DNA of 64,000 nucleotides. It comes from Spirochaetota bacterium. Its GTDB lineage: Bacteria; Spirochaetota; UBA4802; UB4802. Where the stretch lies: assembly GCA_040756435.1 (NCBI GenBank), contig JBFLZD010000008.1, positions 16,146 to 80,145 of the forward strand, read 5' to 3'. A program made the translations under genes and the position numbers. Below the pieces are notes generated by a model, which saw only the letters and a list, made by a program, of their open reading frames with translations, was not told the origin of the DNA and did no database searches. Numbering within the stretch: position 1 is the first letter of the stretch; the number at the start of each line of letters is the position of its first letter. This document shows, piece after piece, positions 44,211-53,650 of the stretch.

Positions 44211-46481
44211 CTATCGTTTAAACCTGATTTCTGAAGGCCAGCCATTGATACACCATGATTTTTCTGTTTCATATTTAATAATGAAGTCATCAGCTTTCTT
44301 TATTTTTGCTTTAAATGGAAGATTTATTAAAATATCATGAGGGATAAAACGGGGAACATCAGTAAACTGTATAACAAACTCATTGGAAGTAGAAGTTGAT
44401 ACAAAACTTATATTGCCAAACCGTGAAGGTGCATTTGTAATTACAATTTGAGAATCTAAAAACCATTCCTCAACAGGAACGGGGAATAATTCCAATCGTT
44501 CCGGATGATCAATAAAGCATAGATTGCGTATAGCCTGAAACAATAATGATACTGCAACGGTTGATATGGGTTCTTTTATAATTGCATGTCCAGATACAGG
44601 ATCAAGAAAATCAGGCATAAATTTTCGTTTTTTGCATAGTGTGATAATAGCATGGATTATATCAACAGCTCGTTTATCATGAGCATATAGCATGCTATTT
44701 GCAAGATTCAAAGAACTAATAACATCAATACCACTAATAATTGTATTATATAGTGGCAAACCTTTTCCTGCATTAATAATATGATCTATAATCCTTTGTG
44801 TTGTATATTTCCGTAAAATATGGACTATATGTGGGTATAAAAATGATGTATACAGTAGAATCCTGTTATTGGATGTATTAATACTATTTGCAAATTCCAG
44901 GCTTTCTTTAACTGATATTTTTTGCTTTCGCAATGGTTTGCCATGTTTCGGCAGCCATTCAATAAGCTTTTCTTCTTCTTTGCTCGTTTCCTGTGATACA
45001 TGAAATAAAACATTTATCACAGACACCTCAAGTTTATTAGCTTCGGCTAAAAATTTTGTTTCATCCCCAAAAAGCCCTAATGATCTAGACATAAATGCTA
45101 AATTTTCCAGAGCTGAAATAATTATTGGAATATTCCAAACTTGGTGGATAGCATTTTTATCAGAATCATCAAGAAGAATATATTTTTTTACGTTTTTCAA
45201 TTCTTTACAAAATTGTAAAATATTTTGTGCGTACTGCTTGCAAACTGGATAATTGTTCTGCAAAAAAGAGGTATCCTTAACAATCCTGTAATAATCCCCC
45301 AGCATATTACATATATATGCAGCAGACAGTATGCTTTCTAAATCATCTTTAATTTTTATATTTTTTACAATATAATTAATGATCGATAGTGACTGTTGAA
45401 AATGGCCCATTCTATTCAATGCCATTATTGTAAAATAATAACGAGCAATATCCTCTTTTTGATTTTTATTATTTATATCAATATTTGCAGCTTCTACCAG
45501 CGCAGAAAATTTGCAAAAATTTACCCATTCATTTATACTATTCTTCCCAACTGTTATTCCAACCCCTTCCTTCATCCTGAGGTCAATATATTTGGCATAT
45601 TCATTTTGTGTTGATTTTATAATTACTTTAGGAACTGAAATTTTAGATTCTTTATTTACCGCAACCCGCACAGCTATTTCATATTCTTTATTACTTATAT
45701 CATAAACAAAAGCCATTGTAGCCATGTGAGCATTACTGGTAACCTTATGTTTATTTTCTTTTCTTTTAATATCAATATCACCAGTAATTTCATTGCCCGT
45801 AAGTATATAATCAGGCTTCATCAGTAAAGCACAATGGTGTTCATTATTTATTCGTACAAAATTATTTTTCACAAGTTCAATTGATTCCAGGCCCGATAAT
45901 CTTTCAGTTGTATATGGCCGTACAGCTATAATAAAATACGCCTTATTTTTCTTTTTATAATGTACATTATTAACAACAACCGCTTCATCAATATTTGTAT
46001 GAGTAATATAAACTAATTGTTTATAAGTAAAATCTGGGTGGATATAAGAAGTCTTTACCACACCATTTTCGATTTCCTGCTTAATATAGTTATCATTATG
46101 AAATTGTATTAAAGAATTATCGACATACATCCAGCACTCTATAGACCATGATGACCATACAGGATGGACCATGCCCGAAGGGTCAATTCTTATAGATCCA
46201 CTGCTTAAAAAGCTATTAATGGTATACCATGTCCGGCAATGATTATTGTAAAGAAAAAAGGGGAGAGATTGTATTCGCTCATTAACCGTATTAACGTATC
46301 GAGATATCCAGTAAGGCCATACAAAATAATTATATTTTTGATAAATTGTAAAATTCTTCATACCTTCGGATATCTCCGAAGGTATGGATAGAGGATTATT
46401 TTCTGTATTTCCAGATAATAAGTCTATAAGAGAATTTTTTTCAGGATCCTCAGTCTTAATCAAAGGAAACAACATAACCAT
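44211..46481 (-). CDS. Six-hairpin glycosidase-like protein, unknown function
   Basis: 756 residues with no signal peptide. The first 330 residues look beta-rich, and residues about 330-680 helical with paired hairpins, ending in a short beta segment. This order (beta-supersandwich plus (alpha/alpha)6 barrel) resembles GH15/GH63/GH94-type glycosidases, with a segment LIEWLPKHGKPLRK in the helical part. I cannot place catalytic acids, and similarity is faint. It overlaps the STAS gene stop and is followed by the TPR/nuclease-fold gene after 62 bases. Confidence 0.5.
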   Translation of the reverse strand: MVMLFPLIKTEDPEKNSLIDLLSGNTENNPLSIPSEISEGMKNFTIYQKYNYFVWPYWISRYVNTVNERIQSLPFFLYNNHCRTWYTINSFLSSGSIRIDPSGMVHPVWSSWSIECWMYVDNSLIQFHNDNYIKQEIENGVVKTSYIHPDFTYKQLVYITHTNIDEAVVVNNVHYKKKNKAYFIIAVRPYTTERLSGLESIELVKNNFVRINNEHHCALLMKPDYILTGNEITGDIDIKRKENKHKVTSNAHMATMAFVYDISNKEYEIAVRVAVNKESKISVPKVIIKSTQNEYAKYIDLRMKEGVGITVGKNSINEWVNFCKFSALVEAANIDINNKNQKEDIARYYFTIMALNRMGHFQQSLSIINYIVKNIKIKDDLESILSAAYICNMLGDYYRIVKDTSFLQNNYPVCKQYAQNILQFCKELKNVKKYILLDDSDKNAIHQVWNIPIIISALENLAFMSRSLGLFGDETKFLAEANKLEVSVINVLFHVSQETSKEEEKLIEWLPKHGKPLRKQKISVKESLEFANSINTSNNRILLYTSFLYPHIVHILRKYTTQRIIDHIINAGKGLPLYNTIISGIDVISSLNLANSMLYAHDKRAVDIIHAIITLCKKRKFMPDFLDPVSGHAIIKEPISTVAVSLLFQAIRNLCFIDHPERLELFPVPVEEWFLDSQIVITNAPSRFGNISFVSTSTSNEFVIQFTDVPRFIPHDILINLPFKAKIKKADDFIIKYETEKSWCINGWPSEIRFKR

Positions 46482-46819
46482 TATTTAAAAGAAGCTATGG
46501 CTTCTTCTTCAGTATCATATATTTCAAACATATCCATAAGCTCAACAACTTCAAATATCTTCTTAACAGCACTATTCATATTACAAAGCTTTAATTTTCG
46601 ATTTGATTCTTTCAATATCCGCATAGTGGAAACAAATATTCTCAATCCACTGCTGCTCATATATTCTACACCTGAAAGATTTAATAATAGATGAGTATTT
46701 GGCTCATCCTTAATTAATTTATTTATTTCTTTCTCAATATCAGCGGAAAGATGCACATCTAAACGCCCCTGCAAATATACTACAACAACATTGCCAACTT
46801 TCTTCGTTTGAAGATTCAT
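46481..46819 (-). CDS. STAS anti-anti-sigma factor
   Basis: 112 residues from the second of two tandem ATGs, which is correctly spaced from the AGGAGGG site. The fold signature VVVVYLQGRLDVHLSADIEK and the phosphorylation loop VEYMSSSGLRIF (Ser55-57) are typical of SpoIIAA/RsbV. It would release a sigma factor from an RsbW-type kinase, such as the protein at 1216-1638, and be reset by a SpoIIE phosphatase such as that at 26151-28124. These pairings are inference. It opens the sub-operon to 41675. Confidence 0.88.
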   Translation of the reverse strand: MNLQTKKVGNVVVVYLQGRLDVHLSADIEKEINKLIKDEPNTHLLLNLSGVEYMSSSGLRIFVSTMRILKESNRKLKLCNMNSAVKKIFEVVELMDMFEIYDTEEEAIASFK

Positions 46820-46822
46820 CAT

Positions 46823-47148
46823 ACCCTCCTGATTATAAAATTAAGTACTGGTTTAATTCTATTGTAAAATAAAAACGATTGTAATTTAAAAAACTACTCA
46901 TTACCCTTAAAGCAAATTGTATAAAAATAGAATAAATTTCCTGCACCCCACCTGAAAGCTACAGTGATACATGCTCTTAGTAACAAAAATTTTTTAACGA
47001 ACAATTACTGATAATAATATAATTTTAACATATACAACTGCAATCAGACTCCAATACAATAAGTTCTTATCATATAAAAGGTATTAATAAATTTATACAA
47101 TATTATGTATTATAAATTGGAAAAAAGCAAGCAATTTATAATAAAATA
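46823..47148. other. Non-coding gap with AT-rich hairpin
   Basis: No gene is visible. TATTATAAATTG (47108-47119) and CAATTTATAATA (47132-47143) form a perfect 12-bp stem just after the minus-strand gene ending at 47149, likely its terminator or 3'-end hairpin. Minus-strand promoter sequences for the STAS sub-operon must lie near 46850-46950, but I see no strong match. Confidence 0.45.
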
Positions 47149-47595
47149 CTATTCCTGCCCCATCTTAGCCTGTCTTCGTGTTATCATTAAACCAAAACCA
47201 ACAAAGATCAGTAATACAAGCAATAATACTCCACATATTGTCAATATGAGATGCTCATAGACAAGACCATTGACAAGAAGAACTGGTGCTGATACTAAAG
47301 GAAAAAGAATACTATTATAGTATATCATCCCACGATATTTTAAGGGGTCAAACAAAGGAAGAATCATACTTAATCCAGCAACTGCCATCATTAATGCAAA
47401 TACTCGTGAAAAATGATATAATGGCGAAGTAAAAGTATCATATTTAATTAAATTATACCAATCAGGGTTAACTTCAATTCCAAAAATATTTGCAAACAAA
47501 ATTGGACTGAATCCATACATTAGTCCAATAGCAATATATATAATTCCCGTTAATAAAACCCCAAACTGTAATATGTTTGTTGCTTTTGATCTCAT
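47149..47595 (-). CDS. Four-helix membrane protein, unknown
   Basis: 148 residues with four hydrophobic segments (about 8-28, 60-80, 90-110 and 115-138) and short loops. A conserved-looking loop FANIFGIEVNPDWYNLIKYD follows the first helix. The gene begins immediately after the stop of the cNMP/MinD/pseudopatatin gene with no gap, so it is probably translated with it. I recognise no family; such small four-helix proteins of the DoxX-like type exist, but the match is too weak to name. Confidence 0.5.
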   Translation of the reverse strand: MRSKATNILQFGVLLTGIIYIAIGLMYGFSPILFANIFGIEVNPDWYNLIKYDTFTSPLYHFSRVFALMMAVAGLSMILPLFDPLKYRGMIYYNSILFPLVSAPVLLVNGLVYEHLILTICGVLLLVLLIFVGFGLMITRRQAKMGQE

Positions 47596-49410
47596 TTATC
47601 CCCCTACTATTTTTATCATGATATCATCAAATTTTTCTTTATTAGCAAATGTTTTTTCAATAAGATCATTAATTGATGTCACCTCCGGTATCTGTAAAGA
47701 AAACTCTTTATTACAAACCGCACCAGTATCGCAAGCATATAAATAGTAATAAGGAAGAAAATCAACAAATTTTCTAAAAATCCCTAAAACTTTACTTTTT
47801 AAGGAAAGTGGATTGAACATTGAATTGTTACCTATAAACGATATTTGCTGTATATGTGTACGCAATAACGTTTCAGGTATAGTGGGATATAATGGAAATG
47901 ATGAATAATATTCTTTCTTGTTTATACTCACTGCTTCAAACATCGGCAGGAAAGCAATTGAAGCTGCAACAATATCACCTACAACCCCAGTAGTAAACAT
48001 TCTTGGTGAATTATGCGAATAAAGTATTGTATAAGGAACAATACTGTAATATTCAAGCCTATGAGAATTACATACTGAGGATGAAAAAGATTTTAAAGGA
48101 TCATTCTTAAATAGATATTTATCAGGAAATGAAACATCAAGCATTGAATGCAATTTATCATCAGAAAAATAACTCAATAGTAACTTTTTATATTCTTTTA
48201 ATGAACTTGAATGAAAAAATGCAATCAATAATACATAGGGAATTCCAGCTGTATAAATTATATCAGGAATATTGTCAGAATCCCTCAGTGTTTCAAATAT
48301 ACCTGCATAATACAGTGTTTCATACATCCCGGATGCAAGAACCAGAGCTTTTTTATCAGACAAAATTTCCCGTAAAATGACATCATGTTGTAATTTAGTT
48401 CTCAGGATTGCCTGAAAAACCGTTTCATCAGACTCAATGGAAATGGTGTTAAAATCTTTGTGAGGATCATCAATTTTGAATGTCTTTTCAAAATGTTTGT
48501 TAACAATATATATGACCTGCTGCCCCTGCGTTAACAATGAATCATTTATTGTCTGAAGCTTTGATATGGATTTATTATTAATAATTTCAATCACGATATC
48601 AGTATTATGCAATATTGTATCACGGAGAGCAACATCATTGTTTGAGCAATCAATAACAATATACGAATATTCAAAAGAAAGATAGAATAACAGTGGGTTG
48701 ATAATTTCGGGATTTAATCTTACCTTTGAACCAAAAGCAACGTTGAGAATATCCAATGTTTCGGATACTTTTTCAATTCTTTGCTCAATAAATTTTTGGC
48801 CAGTTACTTCATCAGGGCTTTTTTGGGATAGAGGCGGCAATAATTGTTTGCCACACATATCAAAAACAGAAATGCCGTCATAGGATGCATCTAACAAAAT
48901 GGTTTTTTTATTAAACGACGATAAAGTGGCTGCTGTTACTGCTAAAGTGGTTTTACCACAATGTTTTTCAGTACTGAAAACAGTAATAATTTGAGTTTTA
49001 TTTCTATTTAGTTTTTTGCCTGCATCAGTTAAATAAAATCGATAAAAATCGGCTATCCTGAGATATCCCCGTAAAGCCTTGAAGTTACTTCCCATAAACT
49101 GATACAGGTCGGTATCTTGTAGTTCATAGACAATTGAATCACTTACTGCCCTTACAATCCCTGAACCCTTTTCACAAAAAGGTAATTCACCAAAAAAGGA
49201 TGGAGGTGTTATATAAATAGATTCAGCATGTTTTTGAATTTCTAAAACCCCTTTTTTGACAATATATAAAGAATGGGAATCACAGTTTATCATGCCTCCT
49301 TGAGGGATAGCTAAGGGTTTTACTATTTTTAGCAATGCAGACAACTCCTCATCCATCAAATGTTTGAAAAATGGAGTTTGTCTAAGTATAAGAATATCTT
49401 TATTTATCAT
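47596..49410 (-). CDS. Fusion of cNMP-binding, MinD-like ATPase and pseudo-patatin domains
   Basis: 604 residues. Residues 1-125 form a cyclic-nucleotide-binding-type fold (LYIVKKGVLEIQKH, PPSFFGELPF). Residues 138-345 look like a MinD/ParA ATPase: VFSTEKHCGKTTLAVTAATL is the deviant P-loop, KTILLDASYDG and YIVIDCSNND follow. Residues 354-560 resemble a patatin lipase (KALVLASGMYETLYYAGIFE, IIYTAGIPYVL, VAASIAFLPMFEAVSINKKE), but the nucleophile GxSxG reads TAGIP and the DGG motif reads SSF, so it is likely catalytically dead. Bacterial cNMP-patatin proteins exist, but an intervening ATPase is unusual. Function unknown; a membrane-associated regulator is possible. Confidence 0.7.
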   Translation of the reverse strand: MINKDILILRQTPFFKHLMDEELSALLKIVKPLAIPQGGMINCDSHSLYIVKKGVLEIQKHAESIYITPPSFFGELPFCEKGSGIVRAVSDSIVYELQDTDLYQFMGSNFKALRGYLRIADFYRFYLTDAGKKLNRNKTQIITVFSTEKHCGKTTLAVTAATLSSFNKKTILLDASYDGISVFDMCGKQLLPPLSQKSPDEVTGQKFIEQRIEKVSETLDILNVAFGSKVRLNPEIINPLLFYLSFEYSYIVIDCSNNDVALRDTILHNTDIVIEIINNKSISKLQTINDSLLTQGQQVIYIVNKHFEKTFKIDDPHKDFNTISIESDETVFQAILRTKLQHDVILREILSDKKALVLASGMYETLYYAGIFETLRDSDNIPDIIYTAGIPYVLLIAFFHSSSLKEYKKLLLSYFSDDKLHSMLDVSFPDKYLFKNDPLKSFSSSVCNSHRLEYYSIVPYTILYSHNSPRMFTTGVVGDIVAASIAFLPMFEAVSINKKEYYSSFPLYPTIPETLLRTHIQQISFIGNNSMFNPLSLKSKVLGIFRKFVDFLPYYYLYACDTGAVCNKEFSLQIPEVTSINDLIEKTFANKEKFDDIMIKIVGG

Positions 49411-49414
49411 ATAA

Positions 49415-50776
49415 TTATGTTTTTTTTAATAAACGTAAAAGATCACTTTTCCCGTATAATTCAATAGGACGTGCATTTGAAAAATCAATTGCACTCTGTG
49501 TAAACTCGCCTGCAGTTATAATAATAACACGTGTTGCATTTTTTTCTTTTAGTTTTTCATGGAGCTTTCGTAATAATTTATCATTTACCACATCAGTTGT
49601 TCTAAGAATCCGTACAATTTTATTAGTTCTGCGTGTATTTCGCCATTTCCCTTCAGTATCGGTTGCAATTATTTCTATTTCAGTATCACTGATTATATCA
49701 ACATCCATAACTGTTAAACCCATTGCTTCCACCATTTTACGGCACGTGTGCTCAAATTGTGCAAGGCCAGCAATCATAAAATCCTTAATGCGATCATCCT
49801 GCCTGAACTCAGCATACGCTTTAAGTTTTTCCTGAACATCACGGAAGGTTGGATTAATAGCCACAATTTTTTCCCAATTTGATATAGCCGAATGAAGGTC
49901 ACGCATTTTTTCCTGAGCGTCAGCTAAAAAATACCGCAAATTTAATTCTGTATCACTGCCCCTTTTGGCAAATTTTAGCCCCCGTTCAAACTCCACTACA
50001 GCTTTAGGAAGTTGTTCACGCTCTAAAAAGCAAGTCCCTTTTGCAAGAAAACATTTAACTTTAATCTCATCACTTTTTTGAGCTGTCTCAAATTCCTTAA
50101 TAGCCCATTCATAATCACCCAGCTGTCGCAACACCAGGCCCAAAAAATAATGTGATTTATAATCATTGGGGTCAATTTTAATAGCTTCTATGAAAGCCTG
50201 TTTTGCATCTGCATAATTCTGCATCCGGTAATACACCTGACCCAGATAATAATACGCTGGAGAATGTTTACTATTATTAGCTATACTCTTTTTAAAATAG
50301 GGTGCTGCTTTCTCAAGCTGGCCTGCATTGAAAAATATAACGCCTAACTCATAAAAAGGCTCATAGTTTGCAGGGTCTAATTTAGTTAAAAGCAGGTATT
50401 CTTTTTTTGCTTCTTCAATGGCATTACGCGCTTTGTATATACTTGCCAGACGTTTCCGAATATCTATCTCATTAACCTTATCATCAAATTTTGATATTTT
50501 CAATACCTGTCTGTACTCAAGAATAGCATACTGAATATTATTTTCCTTTTCATACGCCAATGCTAAAAGATAATGCGCATAGTGGTTTCGGTCATCTTTT
50601 TCTATTATATCATTAAGCTTGCGTATTGCTATTTTAGTTTGACCTGATTCAATGAGTTGTTGAATTTCTTCTAACTTACGGGGGAAAATATAAATATTTG
50701 CAAAATACAGAATGAAAATAACAAGAATAATTATAAATAAAAATATTATTGCATATGTTACCAGCATACTCTGCAA
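49415..50776 (-). CDS. Membrane-anchored TPR protein, paralogue with nuclease-fold-like C-terminus
   Basis: 453 residues. N-terminal membrane helix (YAIIFLFIIILVIFILYFAN), about eight TPR units (residues 35-330, e.g. PAYYYLGQVYYRMQNYADAK), then a 110-residue domain (MVEAMGLTVMDVDIISDTEI and ATRVIIITAGEFTQSAIDFS) that resembles the C-terminus of the protein at 42604-44148 and a degenerate restriction-endonuclease fold. The pair of paralogues brackets the cluster. Only four bases separate it from the fusion gene downstream and 31 from the coiled-coil gene upstream. Confidence 0.65.
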   Translation of the reverse strand: MQSMLVTYAIIFLFIIILVIFILYFANIYIFPRKLEEIQQLIESGQTKIAIRKLNDIIEKDDRNHYAHYLLALAYEKENNIQYAILEYRQVLKISKFDDKVNEIDIRKRLASIYKARNAIEEAKKEYLLLTKLDPANYEPFYELGVIFFNAGQLEKAAPYFKKSIANNSKHSPAYYYLGQVYYRMQNYADAKQAFIEAIKIDPNDYKSHYFLGLVLRQLGDYEWAIKEFETAQKSDEIKVKCFLAKGTCFLEREQLPKAVVEFERGLKFAKRGSDTELNLRYFLADAQEKMRDLHSAISNWEKIVAINPTFRDVQEKLKAYAEFRQDDRIKDFMIAGLAQFEHTCRKMVEAMGLTVMDVDIISDTEIEIIATDTEGKWRNTRRTNKIVRILRTTDVVNDKLLRKLHEKLKEKNATRVIIITAGEFTQSAIDFSNARPIELYGKSDLLRLLKKT

Positions 50777-50807
50777 CCTGTTGCCTTTTTGGGATTATAC
50801 ATTTACC

Positions 50808-51128
50808 TTATGCATTTCCTTTTTGAGCTCTAAGCCTTTTGTTTTCTTCTTCAAGCTGTTTAATCTTTTCAAACGCCTGCATCAATTCAAGTCTACTAAG
50901 CTGAGACGCATTTTCCCGTGCCTGTGCTGTTTCAGTGGCAAGCTTTAACTCAGAGCGTGAATATTCAACAATATTCTCATACATTGCAATAATTTGATAT
51001 GCGTTCGATAGTTCCTGCTCATTAAGTTTCAAGACATTTTCATATGTCTGAATGATTTTCCGTAATTCGGCTATCTCTTCAGTTAAGCTCAGATTTTCCT
51101 TCTTCAATTTTTCAATTTCAGATCCCAT
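50808..51128 (-). CDS. Short coiled-coil protein
   Basis: 106 residues, almost entirely heptad-like and Glu/Lys/Leu-rich (EIEKLKKENLSLTEEIAELR to the end). No membrane segment or known domain. TGAGGT precedes the ATG. It is the first gene of the minus-strand cluster, and MITE-like copy C lies 38 bases upstream of its start in the same orientation. Probably a small oligomerising partner for the TPR protein encoded next, which is inference. Confidence 0.55.
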   Translation of the reverse strand: MGSEIEKLKKENLSLTEEIAELRKIIQTYENVLKLNEQELSNAYQIIAMYENIVEYSRSELKLATETAQARENASQLSRLELMQAFEKIKQLEEENKRLRAQKGNA

Positions 51129-51166
51129 ACTGTAACCTCAGAATAGTATATCCTCAAAGTAACATA

Positions 51167-51287
51167 TAAGGGAACTTCAAGAAACAGTTTTTTCTGATGC
51201 TCCCTTGTTGGCACAAAATAATAAGATAAAACCGCTTTCTATAATATAAATAATTTCGGAAGAAAGCAGTTTTTATAGGTGCCCATA
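51167..51287 (-). repeat. TA-bounded MITE-like element, copy C
   Basis: Read on the minus strand it starts TATGGGCACCTATAAAAAC and ends CTTGAAGTTCCCTTA, homologous to copies at 11629 and 28261. The inner stem is AAAACTGCTTTC/GAAAGCGGTTTT with one G-T wobble. It ends 38 bases upstream of the coiled-coil gene start, facing the same way as that gene. Confidence 0.8.
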
Positions 51288-51509
51288 ATATTATACTATT
51301 ATAATGATTATCATTTTTGCAAGAATAAATCCTTAATAAATACCATTTATTCCTTAAAAATTTAAATTAATTTAATCTTTACGCATACCTCATATCATTG
51401 TGATATTGATATACATTATTAAAATATTTGTCTAAAAATTGTTATGTAATGAGTTATGCGATAATAACCAGGTATATCAAAAATTATTATATATCATACC
51501 AAAAACTAT

Positions 51510-51537
51510 TGACAAAATTTTGTGCTTGATTATTACG
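51510..51537 (+). promoter_or_regulatory. Possible tRNA-Ala promoter
   Basis: TTGACA (51510-51515), 16 bases, TATTAC (51532-51537). A TATAAT also occurs at 51572-51577, very close to the tRNA 5' end. The rest of the AT-rich stretch 51288-51582 shows nothing recognisable. Confidence 0.4.
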
Positions 51538-51582
51538 AACACACTTATATTTTGTGTACATGCCTATTTTTTATAATAGAGA

Positions 51583-51655
<73 letters not shown>

Positions 51656-51661
51656 AAACAT

Positions 51662-52885
51662 TTAACCAATAACATGCACAAGCAGACCATCTCTCAACTT
51701 AGGCTCAAACCATGTTGATTTTGGAGGCATAATCCCTCCTTTATCCGAAATAGCCATAAGCTCATCAATAGAAGTTTGATACAAAGAAAACCCTACTTTA
51801 AATTTGCCACTGTCAACCAGGGCAATAAGTTCATTAACAGCATTAATACCACCAATAAAATCTATTCTGGAATCTCTTCGTGGATCCAGAATACCCAGAA
51901 TAGGGGCCAATATAACATTTTGCAAAATTGCAACATCAAGCCTATCTACCTCATTCTGAGGCAATTCTTTTTTATAGTGCAGTACAAACCATTGCCCATC
52001 GCAATACATTCTTATTTCATGAGGTTTGGTCACAATACCACTATCACTTTTTTCAACTGAAAAAATTTGGGAAAGTTCATTCATAAATGACCTGAAGTCG
52101 TGATTGTTGAAATCTCTAACGACACGATTATAAGGTAATATTTGTAACTCTGAATGTGGGAAAATCGTAGCCACAAAATAATTAAATGCCTCATTTCCTG
52201 AATATCCACTTTTTCTGCGCTCCAATCCCACTCTGACAGCTGATGCAGCACGATGATGTCCATCTGCAATATACAGGACTAGAGGCTGTAATGCTTCTTT
52301 TATCTTTGCAGCCAATAGGTTATCTTCAATTCTTCTGACAGTATGTTGCACACCATCCGTAGCAACAAAGTCATACAGAACAGGTGATTGGATGGATTCA
52401 TTCATTAGCTTTTGCAGAGCATCATTATTTTTATAAAAAAGATATACAAGCCCGGTCTGTGCCCCTATAATATTTATATGGTTCATCCGATCAATTTCTT
52501 TATCTTCACGGGTTAACTCATGCTTTTTTACCACACCGTTACTATAATCATCAATAGAAACTCCAGCCACAACGCCAGTCTGTATGTGGTTACCCATTGT
52601 TAATGTATAAAGATACAGGTATGCTGCATCATCTAAGGTAAGCACACCATCACTGATAAACTTTTGTAAATTTTCCTTACCCTTTCTATAAACATCCTCC
52701 GCATACGGATTGTGTTCTACAGGCAAATCTATCTCGGGCCTGGTAACACGAAAAAAGCTTAACGGATTTCCCTGTGCCAGCGACCTTGCCTCTTCAGTAT
52801 TTACGACATCATAAGGTAACTCAGCCACCTTTGATACAAATTCTTTATTGGGTCGTAATGCAATAAACTCGGTTATAATAGCCAT
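51662..52885 (-). CDS. DUF1015-family protein
   Basis: 407 residues, the family's full length. Family motifs include AELPYDVVNTEEARSLA near the N-terminus, PLSFFRVTRPEIDLP, KKHELTREDKEIDRMNHIN, YIADGHHRAASAVRVGL and the C-terminal GGIMPPKSTWFEPK. The conserved His and Asp of IADGHHR suggest a hydrolase- or nuclease-like active site, but its reaction is unknown; in some genomes it neighbours serine/phosphoglycerate metabolism. It converges on the tRNA-Ala gene with six bases between, and is 20 bases from greA. Confidence 0.9.
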   Translation of the reverse strand: MAIITEFIALRPNKEFVSKVAELPYDVVNTEEARSLAQGNPLSFFRVTRPEIDLPVEHNPYAEDVYRKGKENLQKFISDGVLTLDDAAYLYLYTLTMGNHIQTGVVAGVSIDDYSNGVVKKHELTREDKEIDRMNHINIIGAQTGLVYLFYKNNDALQKLMNESIQSPVLYDFVATDGVQHTVRRIEDNLLAAKIKEALQPLVLYIADGHHRAASAVRVGLERRKSGYSGNEAFNYFVATIFPHSELQILPYNRVVRDFNNHDFRSFMNELSQIFSVEKSDSGIVTKPHEIRMYCDGQWFVLHYKKELPQNEVDRLDVAILQNVILAPILGILDPRRDSRIDFIGGINAVNELIALVDSGKFKVGFSLYQTSIDELMAISDKGGIMPPKSTWFEPKLRDGLLVHVIG

Positions 52886-52905
52886 GCATATTTCCTTTTT
52901 GATAT

Positions 52906-53394
52906 TTAAAGCGTTAGTTCTTCACCATGAATGGTTACAAGTTTTTCTATTCTGAAACGCTTGGTGCCCGCAGGTATCTGTACTATTACCTCATCACCTA
53001 CCGTCTTTTTGTGCAATGCTCTTCCAATAGGGGATGACAGAGAAATCTTTCCTGCCGAAGCATCAACCTCATTTGGCGTGACGATAGTAAACTCAACAAT
53101 CTCATTAGTATCTAAATTACGTACCGTAACCACTGAACCAAATTCTACCTTACCCTGCTCTAGTGATGAGATGTCTATACTATCCATCAAGCTCAGTTGC
53201 TTGCTTAAATATGCAATACGCGCCTGGACAAAGGACTGTCTTTCACGTGCAGCATGATATTCAGCATTTTCTTTCAGGTCGCCTTTTGCACGCGCTTCGG
53301 CTATCCTCTGCGGCAATTCAATTTTCATTTCATACTGCAGTTTTTCTATTTCCTCTTTTATCTGCTTTTTCTTGTCTTCAATATTTACCGGCAT
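52906..53394 (-). CDS. greA: Transcript cleavage factor GreA
   Basis: 162 residues. The N-terminal coiled coil contains LKENAEYHAARERQSFVQAR with the acidic tip needed to rescue backtracked RNA polymerase (DLKENAEYHAA), and the FKBP-like C-terminal domain ends in SSPIGRALHKKTVGDEV. It acts by inserting its coiled coil into the secondary channel. AAGGAG precedes the ATG. It lies 20 bases upstream of the DUF1015 gene and may be co-transcribed. Confidence 0.96.
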   Translation of the reverse strand: MPVNIEDKKKQIKEEIEKLQYEMKIELPQRIAEARAKGDLKENAEYHAARERQSFVQARIAYLSKQLSLMDSIDISSLEQGKVEFGSVVTVRNLDTNEIVEFTIVTPNEVDASAGKISLSSPIGRALHKKTVGDEVIVQIPAGTKRFRIEKLVTIHGEELTL

Positions 53395-53650
53395 AGTGCT
53401 AACTCCTTAAAAATAGAATTTTTAGCCATGAACATACAAATTTTCATTTTTATAAATAACCGTATCACAATCATATCTATAGTATCACAGGTTGTGCTCC
53501 AATCAAGCACACGCATATGTACATATTCTTATAATGATAAATTTATATACTGTTGCTTCACGGTATTGATCAATCTTCAGTAACTATCGCCAAAATTTTA
53601 AAAGTACATTGCATGTGTTGCAATGCTATATAGTGTATGTCTACAACTTT

